From Rosistilla ulvae (GTDB taxonomy: Bacteria > Planctomycetota > Planctomycetia > Pirellulales > Pirellulaceae): 64,000 nt of DNA. The stretch spans positions 4,651,798 through 4,715,797 of the forward strand of contig NZ_CP036261.1 of the NCBI RefSeq assembly GCF_007741475.1. Direction: 5' to 3'. Shown in pieces: positions 29,401 to 37,695 of this stretch; the first letter of the stretch is position 1; every line of letters begins with the position of its first letter. Under the pieces are notes generated by a model. It was not told where the DNA came from and did no database searches. It saw nothing but the letters and a program-made list of their open reading frames with translations. The translations under genes and the position numbers were made by a program.

Positions 29401-30908
29401 TGGACAACGAATTGCCCCCTCCCGATTCCGACTTCGGTGACGCACCCGCCCCCTACCCATCGCTGCTGGCAGACAATGGGGCGCGGCACCTCGGCAGCTC
29501 GCTTTTTTTGGGAACCGCGCCGACCCTGGAACGTGACGCAGGCCTAACGATTCAGGCCGATTCATCCGACGACGGTGTGACCTTTGCAACCGGGCTGATC
29601 GCATCGGATTCGCAAACGACGCAGGGGAGTCTTCGTGTCGAGGCATCGGCCAACGGCAAACTGGATGCCTGGATCGACTTCAATCAAGACGGCGACTGGA
29701 CCGACGCGGGCGAACAGATCGCGACCTCGCTGGCAATGCAACCGGGCACAAATTTTGTCCCCGTCACAATCCCTGCCGGCGCCGATCATGGAACGACCTA
29801 CGCCCGATTCCGGATCAGTTCCACTGGCGGTTTGCCCAGCGTGGGGGCAGCGGCCGATGGCGAAGTCGAAGACTATCAGGTCCAATTAACCGACGGTGCG
29901 GCACGAGCGGAGGTGACGATCGACACGGCATCGGGCGACACCGTGATCCAACGCATCGACGAACAGATCGTCGTCTCACAAGGCGCGAACGTGCTCTTCT
30001 CCGCCGACCATCAACTCTTTGGCGCGCTGCAGATCAATGCTCCAGCGACCGGCGACACGTTCCATCTGGGCGATCTGGGACCGACCGACAGCCAGATTCG
30101 AATCGATGGGGGCGATGGCGACGACACGCTGACCCCGACCGATCCCGATCGTAACCTCGACCAAGGAACGCTGGCAGGTTTGAAGCGTATCGAAACCATC
30201 GATATCGCTGGCAACGGCAGCAGCGTCGTCGTCTTGGACGCGGCGACGGTCTCCAGTATTTCCCCCACAACCAACACGTTAACACTACGAATGGATGTCA
30301 AAGACATTCCAATATTTCAAGGGGATTGGACCGTCAGCGGACACGAGGTGGACGGCGATGAATTCGTCCAGGTCTTGACGCTTGGCAATGTCACAGTGCG
30401 GTTGTCCGGTGGCGGTGACTGGACCAACCCGCTGATCCCACTGGATGTGAACAACAGCGGAGAGATCACCCCGATCGATGCTTTGCAGATCCTGAACCAG
30501 TTGTATCGTCGGGACATGATGGTGGGGAATTTCGGCTTGGTCGATGCGGCGGGTCTAAGCGAAAACTTCCCCGGTAAATACTACGACACCAACCGCGATG
30601 GACAATTGACGCCTGTCGATGCACTACGAGTGATCAATCACATCGCCAGGAACAATCTGCGTGCCGGCGAACAACAGATGCTGATTCCACCAGTGCCTGC
30701 CGCGTTGCACGCCGATCCCGAAACGATCGACGAAATCGTTTTCAGTACCATCGGCGAACAAGATGTCGATCGAGTGCTCGGACAGCCTTCAACGGAAATC
30801 CGGTTTCGGGTCGATCGCCCCCACGAATCAACGCCATCCAAACGCGATCAAGACCCGAAGGAACAAACCGATCCGTTGGAGATCGCGCTTGCCCAGTGGC
30901 CGCTTTAA
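26490..30908 (+). CDS. Large exported surface protein with Calx-beta-like repeats, GEVED domain and dockerin
   Basis: 1,472 residues. The N-terminus lacks a classical signal peptide but has the planctomycete motif ERLESRALLAGD (about residues 40-51). Five consecutive ~112-residue beta repeats follow (nt 27730-29410), each with a TSESGDS-type start, a TP.N...PQ.VTVTG core and a DDD end, suggesting calcium-binding Calx-beta-like sandwiches. Next is a GEVED domain (DFGDAPAPYP to DGEVEDYQV, nt 29420-29890). The C-terminus carries a type I dockerin pair (DVNNSGEITPIDALQILN and DTNRDGQLTPVDALRVIN). Probably cell-surface or matrix, binding a cohesin partner. The ATG at 26535 is an alternative start. 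Confidence 0.88.
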   Translation: MQRLGRSTIQGGKAIMFQRESGVRRSKCNARRQRQNGLERLESRALLAGDALLELKLQVTQDGQSILDSQRQFAVAVGDRFDLELQYDDQRQGFLENVALGAFTVYADILAENAHAYRPVLSETQILSLGENLMDADGGSIQLIGNGRTATIPFSPNGGTTPSLFLGMEQAIKYAIESPEGLDMGPDSVTVFQTGREPRNANGDVGSGDPFDLIVRFVGEDYKFVDAPNLSIDTSGLTMIDNGPFPSAEVREIPIFSDPESETVNPQAFLYNLDARSATLNNQIIYGSLSSGAFDPTSIEVFDELGGTGPLQSNGLRDVAANIFGVGTPAYFDFISSISDVEVFSIELEAIAASKNVNFTLDPADGDRNELSVYGIDVALTPDQVLIDLVNDPATPEDDRYGMAFGTIVERPSVIVAPISGLQTSESGDSQTFAISLGSLPLSDVVIDLSSSHPAEGSLSHTQITLTPENATTPQIITVTGVDDSIDDGDVSYTIITNAIVSADPFYHGLNPDDVALVNVDDDHWGINVSPASGLTTSESGDSDTIAVVLESQPTADVSIELSVAQSDEASLSTSGLTFNSSNWNVPQVVTVTGRNDDVDDGDALFTVITHPAVSADPQYHQTDPHDITGVNVDDDVAGISVSPTSGLLTSEAGQSDSFQIVLDSQPLAAVNIPLSISDASEANLSTSELIFTPENWDTPQTVTATGINDDLADGDTSFTILTSAARSNDSRYDGINALDVTATNQDDDVAGLIYSGVNSLVVDEAGTLTASFSIGLSAIPSAPVTLNLSLNDPSEVSLSQTSIVFTPENGIQPITVDIAGLDDRYDDGDAVVTIITSTLTGDPRFAGFDPANITITNLDDDTAGITVDVPNTPTTTESGDSFTFTVALNTIPTGTVTIPIASSNTGEATVDQASLIFTPGNALTPQTVTVRGVDDAVLDNDQPLNILLGDAISTDPNYQMAIDTIAATNLDNELPPPDSDFGDAPAPYPSLLADNGARHLGSSLFLGTAPTLERDAGLTIQADSSDDGVTFATGLIASDSQTTQGSLRVEASANGKLDAWIDFNQDGDWTDAGEQIATSLAMQPGTNFVPVTIPAGADHGTTYARFRISSTGGLPSVGAAADGEVEDYQVQLTDGAARAEVTIDTASGDTVIQRIDEQIVVSQGANVLFSADHQLFGALQINAPATGDTFHLGDLGPTDSQIRIDGGDGDDTLTPTDPDRNLDQGTLAGLKRIETIDIAGNGSSVVVLDAATVSSISPTTNTLTLRMDVKDIPIFQGDWTVSGHEVDGDEFVQVLTLGNVTVRLSGGGDWTNPLIPLDVNNSGEITPIDALQILNQLYRRDMMVGNFGLVDAAGLSENFPGKYYDTNRDGQLTPVDALRVINHIARNNLRAGEQQMLIPPVPAALHADPETIDEIVFSTIGEQDVDRVLGQPSTEIRFRVDRPHESTPSKRDQDPKEQTDPLEIALAQWPL

Positions 30909-31170
30909 AAAACGGTTCCGCAGAGGAAGTGATCGCACATCAATGGAGCAGCGCTGCCGCGGAAGTGGTGAACGCGAAAGCGAGTCAGCCAACCGGCGGT
31001 TCACCAGGCCGGCGGATTCACGCAATCGAAGCATCCGCAACAATGCGGGCAGAGCTTTCGAGAGTGCCACGGCAACGTGTTTGCCCGATCGAAAAATACG
31101 GCACCGATCCCTGGGACTTCCCCAGCCAACGCCAACGAAGGTCGTGGCAGGTTCGACGAAGGATCTCGGA

Positions 31171-32595
31171 TTAGACGTCGAAGTAGAGACAGTATTCCAA
31201 TGGCGTCGGCTGGACGCGGTTAGGCATGATCTCCAACTCCCGCTTGGTCTTGATCCAGTTGGAGATCACATCTTCGGAAAAGACCTCGCCCACCTGCAAG
31301 AAATCATTGTCCGCTTCGAGTGCGACGAGCGCCTCTTCCAGCGAAGCCGGGGTGTTGCCGAGTCCGATTTGCTGATCGGCCGCAACGTCAAACAAATCCT
31401 GCTCCGCCGGCTCACCGGGACTAATCCGATTGGCGATACCATCGATCATCGCCATCAGGATAGCGGAGAACGCGAGATACGGATTACAGCTCGGATCGGG
31501 ACATCGAAATTCAATCCGCTTTGTTTTTGGATTGTGGCTGTACATCGGCACGCGGCAAGCAACCGAGCGATTGCGGCGACCGTATGCCAGATGGACTGGC
31601 GCTTCGTATCCGGGCAACAGGCGGCGGTAGCTGTTTGTCGTCGGGTTGGTGAAGGCCAGCAAGGCGGGTGCGTGGTGCAAGATGCCGCCGATCGCGTGGA
31701 CCGCCAGATCGCTGAGCCCCGCGTATCCGGAACCTGCGAACAACGGATCTCCATCTTTCCACAGTGACAGATGCGTGTGCATCCCCGATCCAAATTCGCC
31801 GGCGATCGGTTTGGGCATGAAGGTGGCGGTCTTGCCGTTGCGGCGAGCCACGTTTTTGACGATGTATTTGTAGATCATCATCATGTCGGCGGTGCGAGTT
31901 AGTTGATCGAACCGCAGATCGATTTCGCATTGCCCCGCCGCGCCAACTTCGTGGTGATGGCATTCGACGCTCAATCCGACATCGGTCAACGTCTGCATGA
32001 TCTCGTTGCGGAGATCGAACAATTGGTCCGACGGCGGGCACGGGAAGTACCCGGCTTGCGTCCGCATCTTGTGCCCGAGATTGGGCGATTCCATCCGTCC
32101 CCGGTTCCAAGGAGCTTCGTTGCTGTCGATACTGTAAAACGATCCCTGCGATGTCAGATCGTACCGCACGTCGTCCAGCACAAAAAATTCAGCTTCGGCA
32201 CCGATATAAGCGGTGTCGGCGATCCCCGTCGATGTGAGATAGCCAACAGCTTTGCGAGCGATGTAGCGTGGGTCGCGAGGATACGAATCGGCGGTGATCG
32301 GATCCTGCACGTTGCAGATCAGGTTCAGCGTCGTCAAGTTGGTGAACGGATCGAGGAACGCCGTCTCCGGCTGCGGGACCAGCAGCATGTCGCTCTCGTG
32401 AACCGCTTGCCAGCCATGCAGGCTGGAACCGTCAAATCCGGTACCGTCCTCAAAAAGATCTTCGGTGAGTTCGGAAACGGGGACGGTTTTATGGTGCCAA
32501 ACGCCCAGGAAATCGGTAAATCGAAAGTCGACTGCTTTGACATCGTGTTGCCGACACATCGACAATACGTCTTGCGGGGTCTTTACGCTCGCCAT
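31171..32595 (-). CDS. glnA: Glutamine synthetase, type I
   Basis: Makes glutamine from glutamate, ammonia and ATP in the cytoplasm; 474 residues, the usual dodecameric GSI size. Motifs: DGSSLHGW near the N-terminus, CHHHEVGAAGQCEIDLRF (metal/ATP site), GSGMHTHLSLWKDG, and the glutamate-flap region GYEAPVHLAYGRRNRSVACRVP. The expected adenylylation site (NLYDLPPEE in E. coli) aligns with DLFDVAADQ: the Tyr is Phe402 (codon 31390-31392). Adenylylation control is therefore not expected. The gene appears to have its own promoter in the 88 bases after the MMPL gene. Identity is secure; the loss of the control residue is what I see directly. Confidence 0.95.
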   Translation of the reverse strand: MASVKTPQDVLSMCRQHDVKAVDFRFTDFLGVWHHKTVPVSELTEDLFEDGTGFDGSSLHGWQAVHESDMLLVPQPETAFLDPFTNLTTLNLICNVQDPITADSYPRDPRYIARKAVGYLTSTGIADTAYIGAEAEFFVLDDVRYDLTSQGSFYSIDSNEAPWNRGRMESPNLGHKMRTQAGYFPCPPSDQLFDLRNEIMQTLTDVGLSVECHHHEVGAAGQCEIDLRFDQLTRTADMMMIYKYIVKNVARRNGKTATFMPKPIAGEFGSGMHTHLSLWKDGDPLFAGSGYAGLSDLAVHAIGGILHHAPALLAFTNPTTNSYRRLLPGYEAPVHLAYGRRNRSVACRVPMYSHNPKTKRIEFRCPDPSCNPYLAFSAILMAMIDGIANRISPGEPAEQDLFDVAADQQIGLGNTPASLEEALVALEADNDFLQVGEVFSEDVISNWIKTKRELEIMPNRVQPTPLEYCLYFDV

Positions 32596-32683
32596 CGCTT
32601 CGCTCCGGGCACTCGGGAATCTGCATCGTCAGGGTTTTACGGTCCTGTTGTAACATCTTTGCGATTGCGTCGGGAGTCGGCGG

Positions 32684-35600
32684 TCAGCGGATGCGCTGAT
32701 CAAACGCGGCCATGTACGCGGGGACTAAAATCGTCCGGACATAGAACGTGTCGACCAACACGCCCAGCCCCAAGGCGAACCCGAGTTCGACGACCCCGCG
32801 GAGCATGATCGCCGGCTGTTCCTGAGCCTGCGACAGGCCAACCCATTGGAAAAGCTCGGGTGCCCAGGCCGATGCGGTCATCGCAAAGAAGGTCCCCGCC
32901 ATCACGACGCCACAGCTGGTGATGATCCCGCCGGTCCGGATGATCGCTCGCCGCAATCCAGCCAGCCGACCGCCGCGCTTCTGTTCTTCCAGAACCCGCG
33001 TCACCAGGTAGACGTTGTAGTCCTGCCCGACGGCGACGAGGATCACGAACAGGAACAGCGGCAGCTTCCAGTCGAGCCCCACAAATTGGTCGCCGTAAAC
33101 TGTCCGGAAGAATGCAACGGTTAGCCCCAGAGTGGCGTAGTAGCTGAGCAGCACCGTGGCGATCAGATAGATGCTGAGTCCTACCCGCCAGACGACCATC
33201 AACAGAATCGTCAGCACCGCGCCGACGACAAAGATTTTGATCCGCGTGGTGTCTTCGGTCGTCACCTGTTTCAAGTCCTGCATCGCCATGCTGGTCCCGG
33301 TGACTTGGAACTCACAATCGGCGATCGGCGACGGAATCAACCGGGCTTTGACATCGGGCAGCCGGTCGATTCCCAGTTCGGGATCGCCGTTGCGCAGCAC
33401 TTCCATCAAACGGTTTGCAAACGGCACCAATCCGCTGCGATCGTTCATCGTCACCAGCACCTCGCCTCGGCCGGCGACCTCCGAAGTGTCGTCGTAGTCG
33501 AACCAAGCCATCCCCGATGTGCTCAGTTGCCAATCGACAGCCTTCACGCCGCTGCGGCGCTGCGTCGACGCGGGGAGTGATTTTTCCAGCCGCGAGATCG
33601 CGTCTTGGATCTGGCCGATCGCGAGGTCGGTCGCTTCGATGCCGCCGATTTCGGGAGTCAGCACCAACAGGAACTGGTTCCGCAAATCCTCGACGCGATC
33701 GACCACCCGTTCCAACGCTTCGGCCGCCGCTTCGCCAAACGGCTCCTCGTCGACCATCACATCCAAACGGATCAAGCGGTTTGCGTAAGACGCTTCGTCG
33801 CTGGTGAAGTACCGCCGACTAACGCGATGCTGTTTCAAGACCCAGCCGACCAACGACTCGATCGCAAAGACACTCTTCCGTTTGCCCGGCGGGTTGTCAC
33901 CGAGCGGATCTTCCAGATAGCGGATACCGCGGACTCCGTCGACCTCGTAGATCGCCGCGACCAAGTCGCGCAGCGAGGCGCGGCCGACCTCCGGATCGAT
34001 CGGCTGTTCGTGCAACAACAGCAACACGATCGGGTTCGATTCACCCAGCGAGTAGGAATGCGAAAGCGTTTCGACGCCCTGCCGGCTGCGAGCTTCGGCG
34101 TTTAATTGAGTCGTGATGTCGTAGCTGACATCCCCTTCGTGGCGGAAGCCGTAGACCGCCGGAATCGCCAGCAGACCGATCCCCGCCACCAGCATCCACT
34201 TCGGTCGCTGCGTCACGACCAGCGCGATGAATTCCCAAAAGACAGCTTGCTTCTCGTTGCGTTCCAGTTTGCCCGGCCAGAAGACGCGCGGCCCCAAGGC
34301 GTACAGCAGAGCGGGAGTCAACGTCGTGCAGACCGCGAGGCCAACCAACAGACAGATCGCGATGATCGGTCCGACGTAGTGGAACTTGCCAAAGTTGCCG
34401 ACCCACATCATCCACAGCCCGACGACCGTCGTGAACGCACTCCCCAACAACGCGCCCATGACTTTTGACAGCGCCTGCTCGACAGCTTGTCCCCAGTCCA
34501 AATCGCCCGCTTCCTCGCGGAGTCGCGCGATCAAGAACAGGCAATAATCGGTTCCCGCACCAAACAGGATCACGACGACAAAGATCTTCGATGTCGTGAA
34601 GACTTTCAGCCCGATCCATTCCATCCCCGGTTCTTGACCAGCCGACGCGAGCGCCGAAACCAAGCCCGTCGCGCAGATCACGGCAACACCAATCGACACC
34701 AACGGCACAGCAACGAGCGCCGGTGCGCGGTAGACAACCGCCAGGATGATCATGATCAAGATCACAGTAAACCATTCGGTGTACTGGATCGCATCGCGGG
34801 CTGCGATCAATGTTTCGCCACCGATCGCTGCCGATCCAGCGATCTCGATTCGCAATCCCGGTTCGGCCAGTGGCAACGAATAGGCGCGGACGGAATCGAT
34901 CAATTTGTCCAACGACTCCATCAGTTCGATGTTCCCCGTCGCCAGGAACTCGTTCTCCAAACGGATCACGACCAGTCGCAGATCGCGTTTGCTGAGCCGT
35001 TTGCCGATCCGTTCGTCGTCCCACGACAGGATGTCCAGCATCGAGTCCAACGATTTGTCGCGGTCTTCGATCGGTGTCGCCGATTCGATCTCGGGATCCA
35101 ACGCGAGAGCGATCTCGCGATCGCTTGCGGCGAGGTCGTGCTTGCCCAGCGAATCGTGCAACCGTGCGCGATCCCAATACGCGATTGCAACCCGTGGTTC
35201 GTACCACGGATCGGTACCGGCGGAGACCGAATCCTCGAAGTATTCGTAGAAGAGCGTGTCGAGTTCGATCGAACGGTCGAACGCGTCCATCGCGTCGTCG
35301 ACAAGTTCGCGAACATGATCGTTGACCGGCGCCGTCTTGCCCGACCATCCGCTGGCAAGAGCTCGGCGGACGTAAACGCAGCCGAGGCGATGGCGCAGCC
35401 GCCGCGAGAGATCCATCGCAACGTGTTGGTCGCGTTTTCCGATCTTCTTCCCGTCGCGAGCGAACAGGATCATAAACTGGCTGCGCGGACGCTCGGTCGG
35501 AAACGCGGCGTCCAAAAGCTTGGTTCCCGCCACGCTGGCGGTCGTCGGCGGCAGGTGTTCGAAGTCGCCGTCGTAGGCGACTTGTTTCCAAGTCGGAGCG

Positions 35601-35710
35601 GCCACGCGACTGACGATCACCGCAGCCAGCCACAACAGCAGCACCAAACGCCAGTGGCGGATGACGAAACGCGACCAGCGTTGGCTGAGGTGGGGAAGGA
35701 GCGGAGGCAT
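32684..35710 (-). CDS. MMPL-family RND permease
   Basis: Large inner-membrane transporter of 1,008 residues. Two MMPL halves are visible: the first with helices around 315-460 (FTVILIMIILAVVYRAPALVAVPLVSIGVAVICATG, FVVVILFGAGTDYCLFLIARLREE) and the second around 830-1000 (LFLFVILVAVGQDYNVYLVTRVLEE, ITSCGVVMAGTFFAMT, GFALGLGVLVDTFYVRTILVPA). GAGTDYCLF and AVGQDYNVY are the family's proton-relay-type motifs. Each half has a large periplasmic loop. In other bacteria MMPL proteins export lipids, hopanoids or glycolipids. It is unclear which substrate applies here; no accessory lipid gene is adjacent. Confidence 0.92.
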   Translation of the reverse strand: MPPLLPHLSQRWSRFVIRHWRLVLLLWLAAVIVSRVAAPTWKQVAYDGDFEHLPPTTASVAGTKLLDAAFPTERPRSQFMILFARDGKKIGKRDQHVAMDLSRRLRHRLGCVYVRRALASGWSGKTAPVNDHVRELVDDAMDAFDRSIELDTLFYEYFEDSVSAGTDPWYEPRVAIAYWDRARLHDSLGKHDLAASDREIALALDPEIESATPIEDRDKSLDSMLDILSWDDERIGKRLSKRDLRLVVIRLENEFLATGNIELMESLDKLIDSVRAYSLPLAEPGLRIEIAGSAAIGGETLIAARDAIQYTEWFTVILIMIILAVVYRAPALVAVPLVSIGVAVICATGLVSALASAGQEPGMEWIGLKVFTTSKIFVVVILFGAGTDYCLFLIARLREEAGDLDWGQAVEQALSKVMGALLGSAFTTVVGLWMMWVGNFGKFHYVGPIIAICLLVGLAVCTTLTPALLYALGPRVFWPGKLERNEKQAVFWEFIALVVTQRPKWMLVAGIGLLAIPAVYGFRHEGDVSYDITTQLNAEARSRQGVETLSHSYSLGESNPIVLLLLHEQPIDPEVGRASLRDLVAAIYEVDGVRGIRYLEDPLGDNPPGKRKSVFAIESLVGWVLKQHRVSRRYFTSDEASYANRLIRLDVMVDEEPFGEAAAEALERVVDRVEDLRNQFLLVLTPEIGGIEATDLAIGQIQDAISRLEKSLPASTQRRSGVKAVDWQLSTSGMAWFDYDDTSEVAGRGEVLVTMNDRSGLVPFANRLMEVLRNGDPELGIDRLPDVKARLIPSPIADCEFQVTGTSMAMQDLKQVTTEDTTRIKIFVVGAVLTILLMVVWRVGLSIYLIATVLLSYYATLGLTVAFFRTVYGDQFVGLDWKLPLFLFVILVAVGQDYNVYLVTRVLEEQKRGGRLAGLRRAIIRTGGIITSCGVVMAGTFFAMTASAWAPELFQWVGLSQAQEQPAIMLRGVVELGFALGLGVLVDTFYVRTILVPAYMAAFDQRIR

Positions 35711-35731
35711 GATAGTCTGTCGGAATGTGGG

Positions 35732-36772
35732 TTAGAGGCCCGCGGGGCAGATGAGCACTTTCATCGCCTCGGGCTCTCCGGCATACAATCGCTCAAACCA
35801 AGCGGGGCCCTCTTCGAGCGTCGCCTTGGCGGTGATCAACGGTTCGACTTGGATCTGACCGGTTTCCAGCAACTTGATGCAGGCCGGGTATTCTCCGCTG
35901 GAGGCACAACTGCCCAGCACGTTCAACTCGCGAGTGACCACCGACTGCAACGGCAGGTCGATGTTCGGCGAGATGTTTCCGACAAGCGTGACGGTGCCCC
36001 CTTTGCGAACGCTGTCGATCGCTGTCTTGACCGTCGGCGTCGCACCAACGACTTCGAGAGCGACGTCGGCGCCGCGGCCACCGGTCAGTTCCGCCACGCG
36101 GGCGACGACATCTTCTTTCGATGCGTCGATCGTCACGTCGGCCCCCAGCGTTTTGGCAACTTCCAAACGGTTTGCATTCAGGTCGGTCGCGATCACTCGC
36201 GAACATCCGGCCAGCTTGATCGCTTGGATCACCAGCAGACCGATCATCCCGCTGCCAACGACCACCGCGGTGTCGCCCAGCGAGACTGGAGTCCGTTCCG
36301 CCGCATGGACCGCGACGGAGATCGCTTCGATCAACGCAGCCTGTTCGAACGAGACGGCATCGGGCAATTCGTAAACGATGTGACGAGGAACCGCCACGTA
36401 TTCGGCGAACGCACCGTACTGACGGTATTCGCCGCACGAGACGCCCAGCACTCGGCGGTTGTCGCACAGGTTCATCTCGCCGCGGCGGCAGAAGTGGCAC
36501 TTGCCGCACCAGACCATCGAATCGAAAGTCACTCGCGTGCCGGCGGGCAGATCGGACACGCCGCTGCCGACCGAAGCGACGACGCCCGAGGCTTCGTGCC
36601 CCATCACCAACGGCGGAATCCGCCTGCCGGTGCTGCCGTCGTAGCCGTGGATGTCGCTGCCGCAAATGCCGCACGCCTTGACTTGAACCAAGACGTCGTC
36701 GGGGCCTAGTTCCGGAACGGGGATCTCCGCCAGTTCCAATTTCTTGTATTCGGTCAGCAGCATTGCTTTCAT
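35732..36772 (-). CDS. Zinc-dependent alcohol/polyol dehydrogenase
   Basis: Medium-chain dehydrogenase of 346 residues (from MKAMLLTEYKKLEL; an ATG four codons upstream also exists). Catalytic zinc ligands: CGICGSDIHGYDG and GHEASGVV. The structural zinc lobe is CGKCHFCRRGEMNLC. The NAD(P) fold has VVGSGMIGLLVIQ. This profile resembles sorbitol, galactitol-1-phosphate or threonine dehydrogenases; I cannot choose among them. It is 21 bases upstream of the MMPL gene's stop side on the same strand (transcribed before it), so the two may be cotranscribed by chance of spacing. Confidence 0.88.
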   Translation of the reverse strand: MKAMLLTEYKKLELAEIPVPELGPDDVLVQVKACGICGSDIHGYDGSTGRRIPPLVMGHEASGVVASVGSGVSDLPAGTRVTFDSMVWCGKCHFCRRGEMNLCDNRRVLGVSCGEYRQYGAFAEYVAVPRHIVYELPDAVSFEQAALIEAISVAVHAAERTPVSLGDTAVVVGSGMIGLLVIQAIKLAGCSRVIATDLNANRLEVAKTLGADVTIDASKEDVVARVAELTGGRGADVALEVVGATPTVKTAIDSVRKGGTVTLVGNISPNIDLPLQSVVTRELNVLGSCASSGEYPACIKLLETGQIQVEPLITAKATLEEGPAWFERLYAGEPEAMKVLICPAGL

Positions 36773-36856
36773 GGGGCCATCCATAATCAGAGATACGACG
36801 CGGAAATCCCGCTTCCGGGCGACGTAAGCTCGCCAGGAAAGTCGTCGATTTTAACG

Positions 36857-37555
36857 CTAAGCGCTGGGCGTGCGTAAGGTCCGGCCGATGAATTCCTCTG
36901 CGCCCGCCGATTCGAGCAAGCTCTGCTGTTCAAATCCAACCTCGATGATCGGCAGTTGGCCGACATAACGTTGGATCTCGCCGCGATTGGTCTTCATCGA
37001 TTCGCAGCCTTCGCGACCGACTTGGTTCAAGACGATCGCGATCGGATCGCGTCCCAAGCGGCTGCGGCAGACCTCGACGCTCAGCAGCGTATGGTTGACG
37101 ACGCCCAAGCGGTTGGCCGCGACAAGGAGCACGTCGGCTTCCAACTCTCCTGCCAGGTCGGCATTCAGAAAATCATCCGCCAGCGGCGACAACAATCCGC
37201 CGGCTCCTTCGATCAGGACATGGTCAAAGTCTTCGGTCCAAGGCGATAGGCCGGCAAGAATTCGATCGACGTCGACCAGCTTTCCCTCGGCTTCGGCAGC
37301 TCGTGGAGGGGAGAGCGCCGCGGCAAATCGCTGCGGGCAAACGTGTTCCAGATCCAGCGGCTTGCCGGCGGCTTGCCAGAGTGCAACCGCATCGCCGCTG
37401 ACCAGTTCATCCTGTTCCAACCAGCAGCCACTGGCGACCGGTTTATAGACGCCGACAGGGAGGCCACGCTGGAGAATCGCCGCAGCCAGCAGGCTGGAGA
37501 CAAAAGTCTTGCCGACATCGGTGTCGGTCCCGGCGATAAACGTTAGCGATCCCAA
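36857..37555 (-). CDS. bioD: Dethiobiotin synthetase
   Basis: Closes the ureido ring of dethiobiotin using ATP and CO2, the penultimate step of biotin synthesis; 232 residues, normal length. The P-loop is GTDTDVGKT (9-17), followed by VGVYKPVASGC with the catalytic Lys. LIEGAGGLLSPL is the second family motif (VEGAGG), and LVAANRLGVVNHTLL plus AIVLNQVG are nucleotide-binding segments. No other bio gene is in the window, so biotin genes are dispersed. Confidence 0.92.
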   Translation of the reverse strand: MGSLTFIAGTDTDVGKTFVSSLLAAAILQRGLPVGVYKPVASGCWLEQDELVSGDAVALWQAAGKPLDLEHVCPQRFAAALSPPRAAEAEGKLVDVDRILAGLSPWTEDFDHVLIEGAGGLLSPLADDFLNADLAGELEADVLLVAANRLGVVNHTLLSVEVCRSRLGRDPIAIVLNQVGREGCESMKTNRGEIQRYVGQLPIIEVGFEQQSLLESAGAEEFIGRTLRTPSA

Positions 37556-37615
37556 CGGTGGATTCCACGGTTTTGGTGGAGTTGCAGCTTCCGTGGAGCC
37601 GCGACTTTCAGAGGA

Positions 37616-37634
37616 GCCGCGACTTTGTCGCGGC
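37616..37634 (-). terminator. Candidate terminator hairpin after the KdgK-like gene
   Basis: GCCGCGAC-TTT-GTCGCGGC forms an 8-bp perfect stem with a 3-base loop. It lies 62 bases past the KdgK-like stop and just before bioD on the same strand. A second, weaker stem (GCTGCGA/TCGCAGC) sits at 37656-37675. There is no clear U-tract. The GAGCCGCGACTTT segment is also directly repeated upstream at ~37597, so it may belong to a dispersed repeat instead. Confidence 0.45.
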
Positions 37635-37695
37635 GCTACCTTATATAAAAGAGAGGCTGCGAGCAGAGTCGCAGCACCACTTGTTGCACTACGCT

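Noticed and set aside
34487-36709. Long open frame (740 residues) on the plus strand
   Set aside because: Antisense to the MMPL and dehydrogenase genes; no family motifs.
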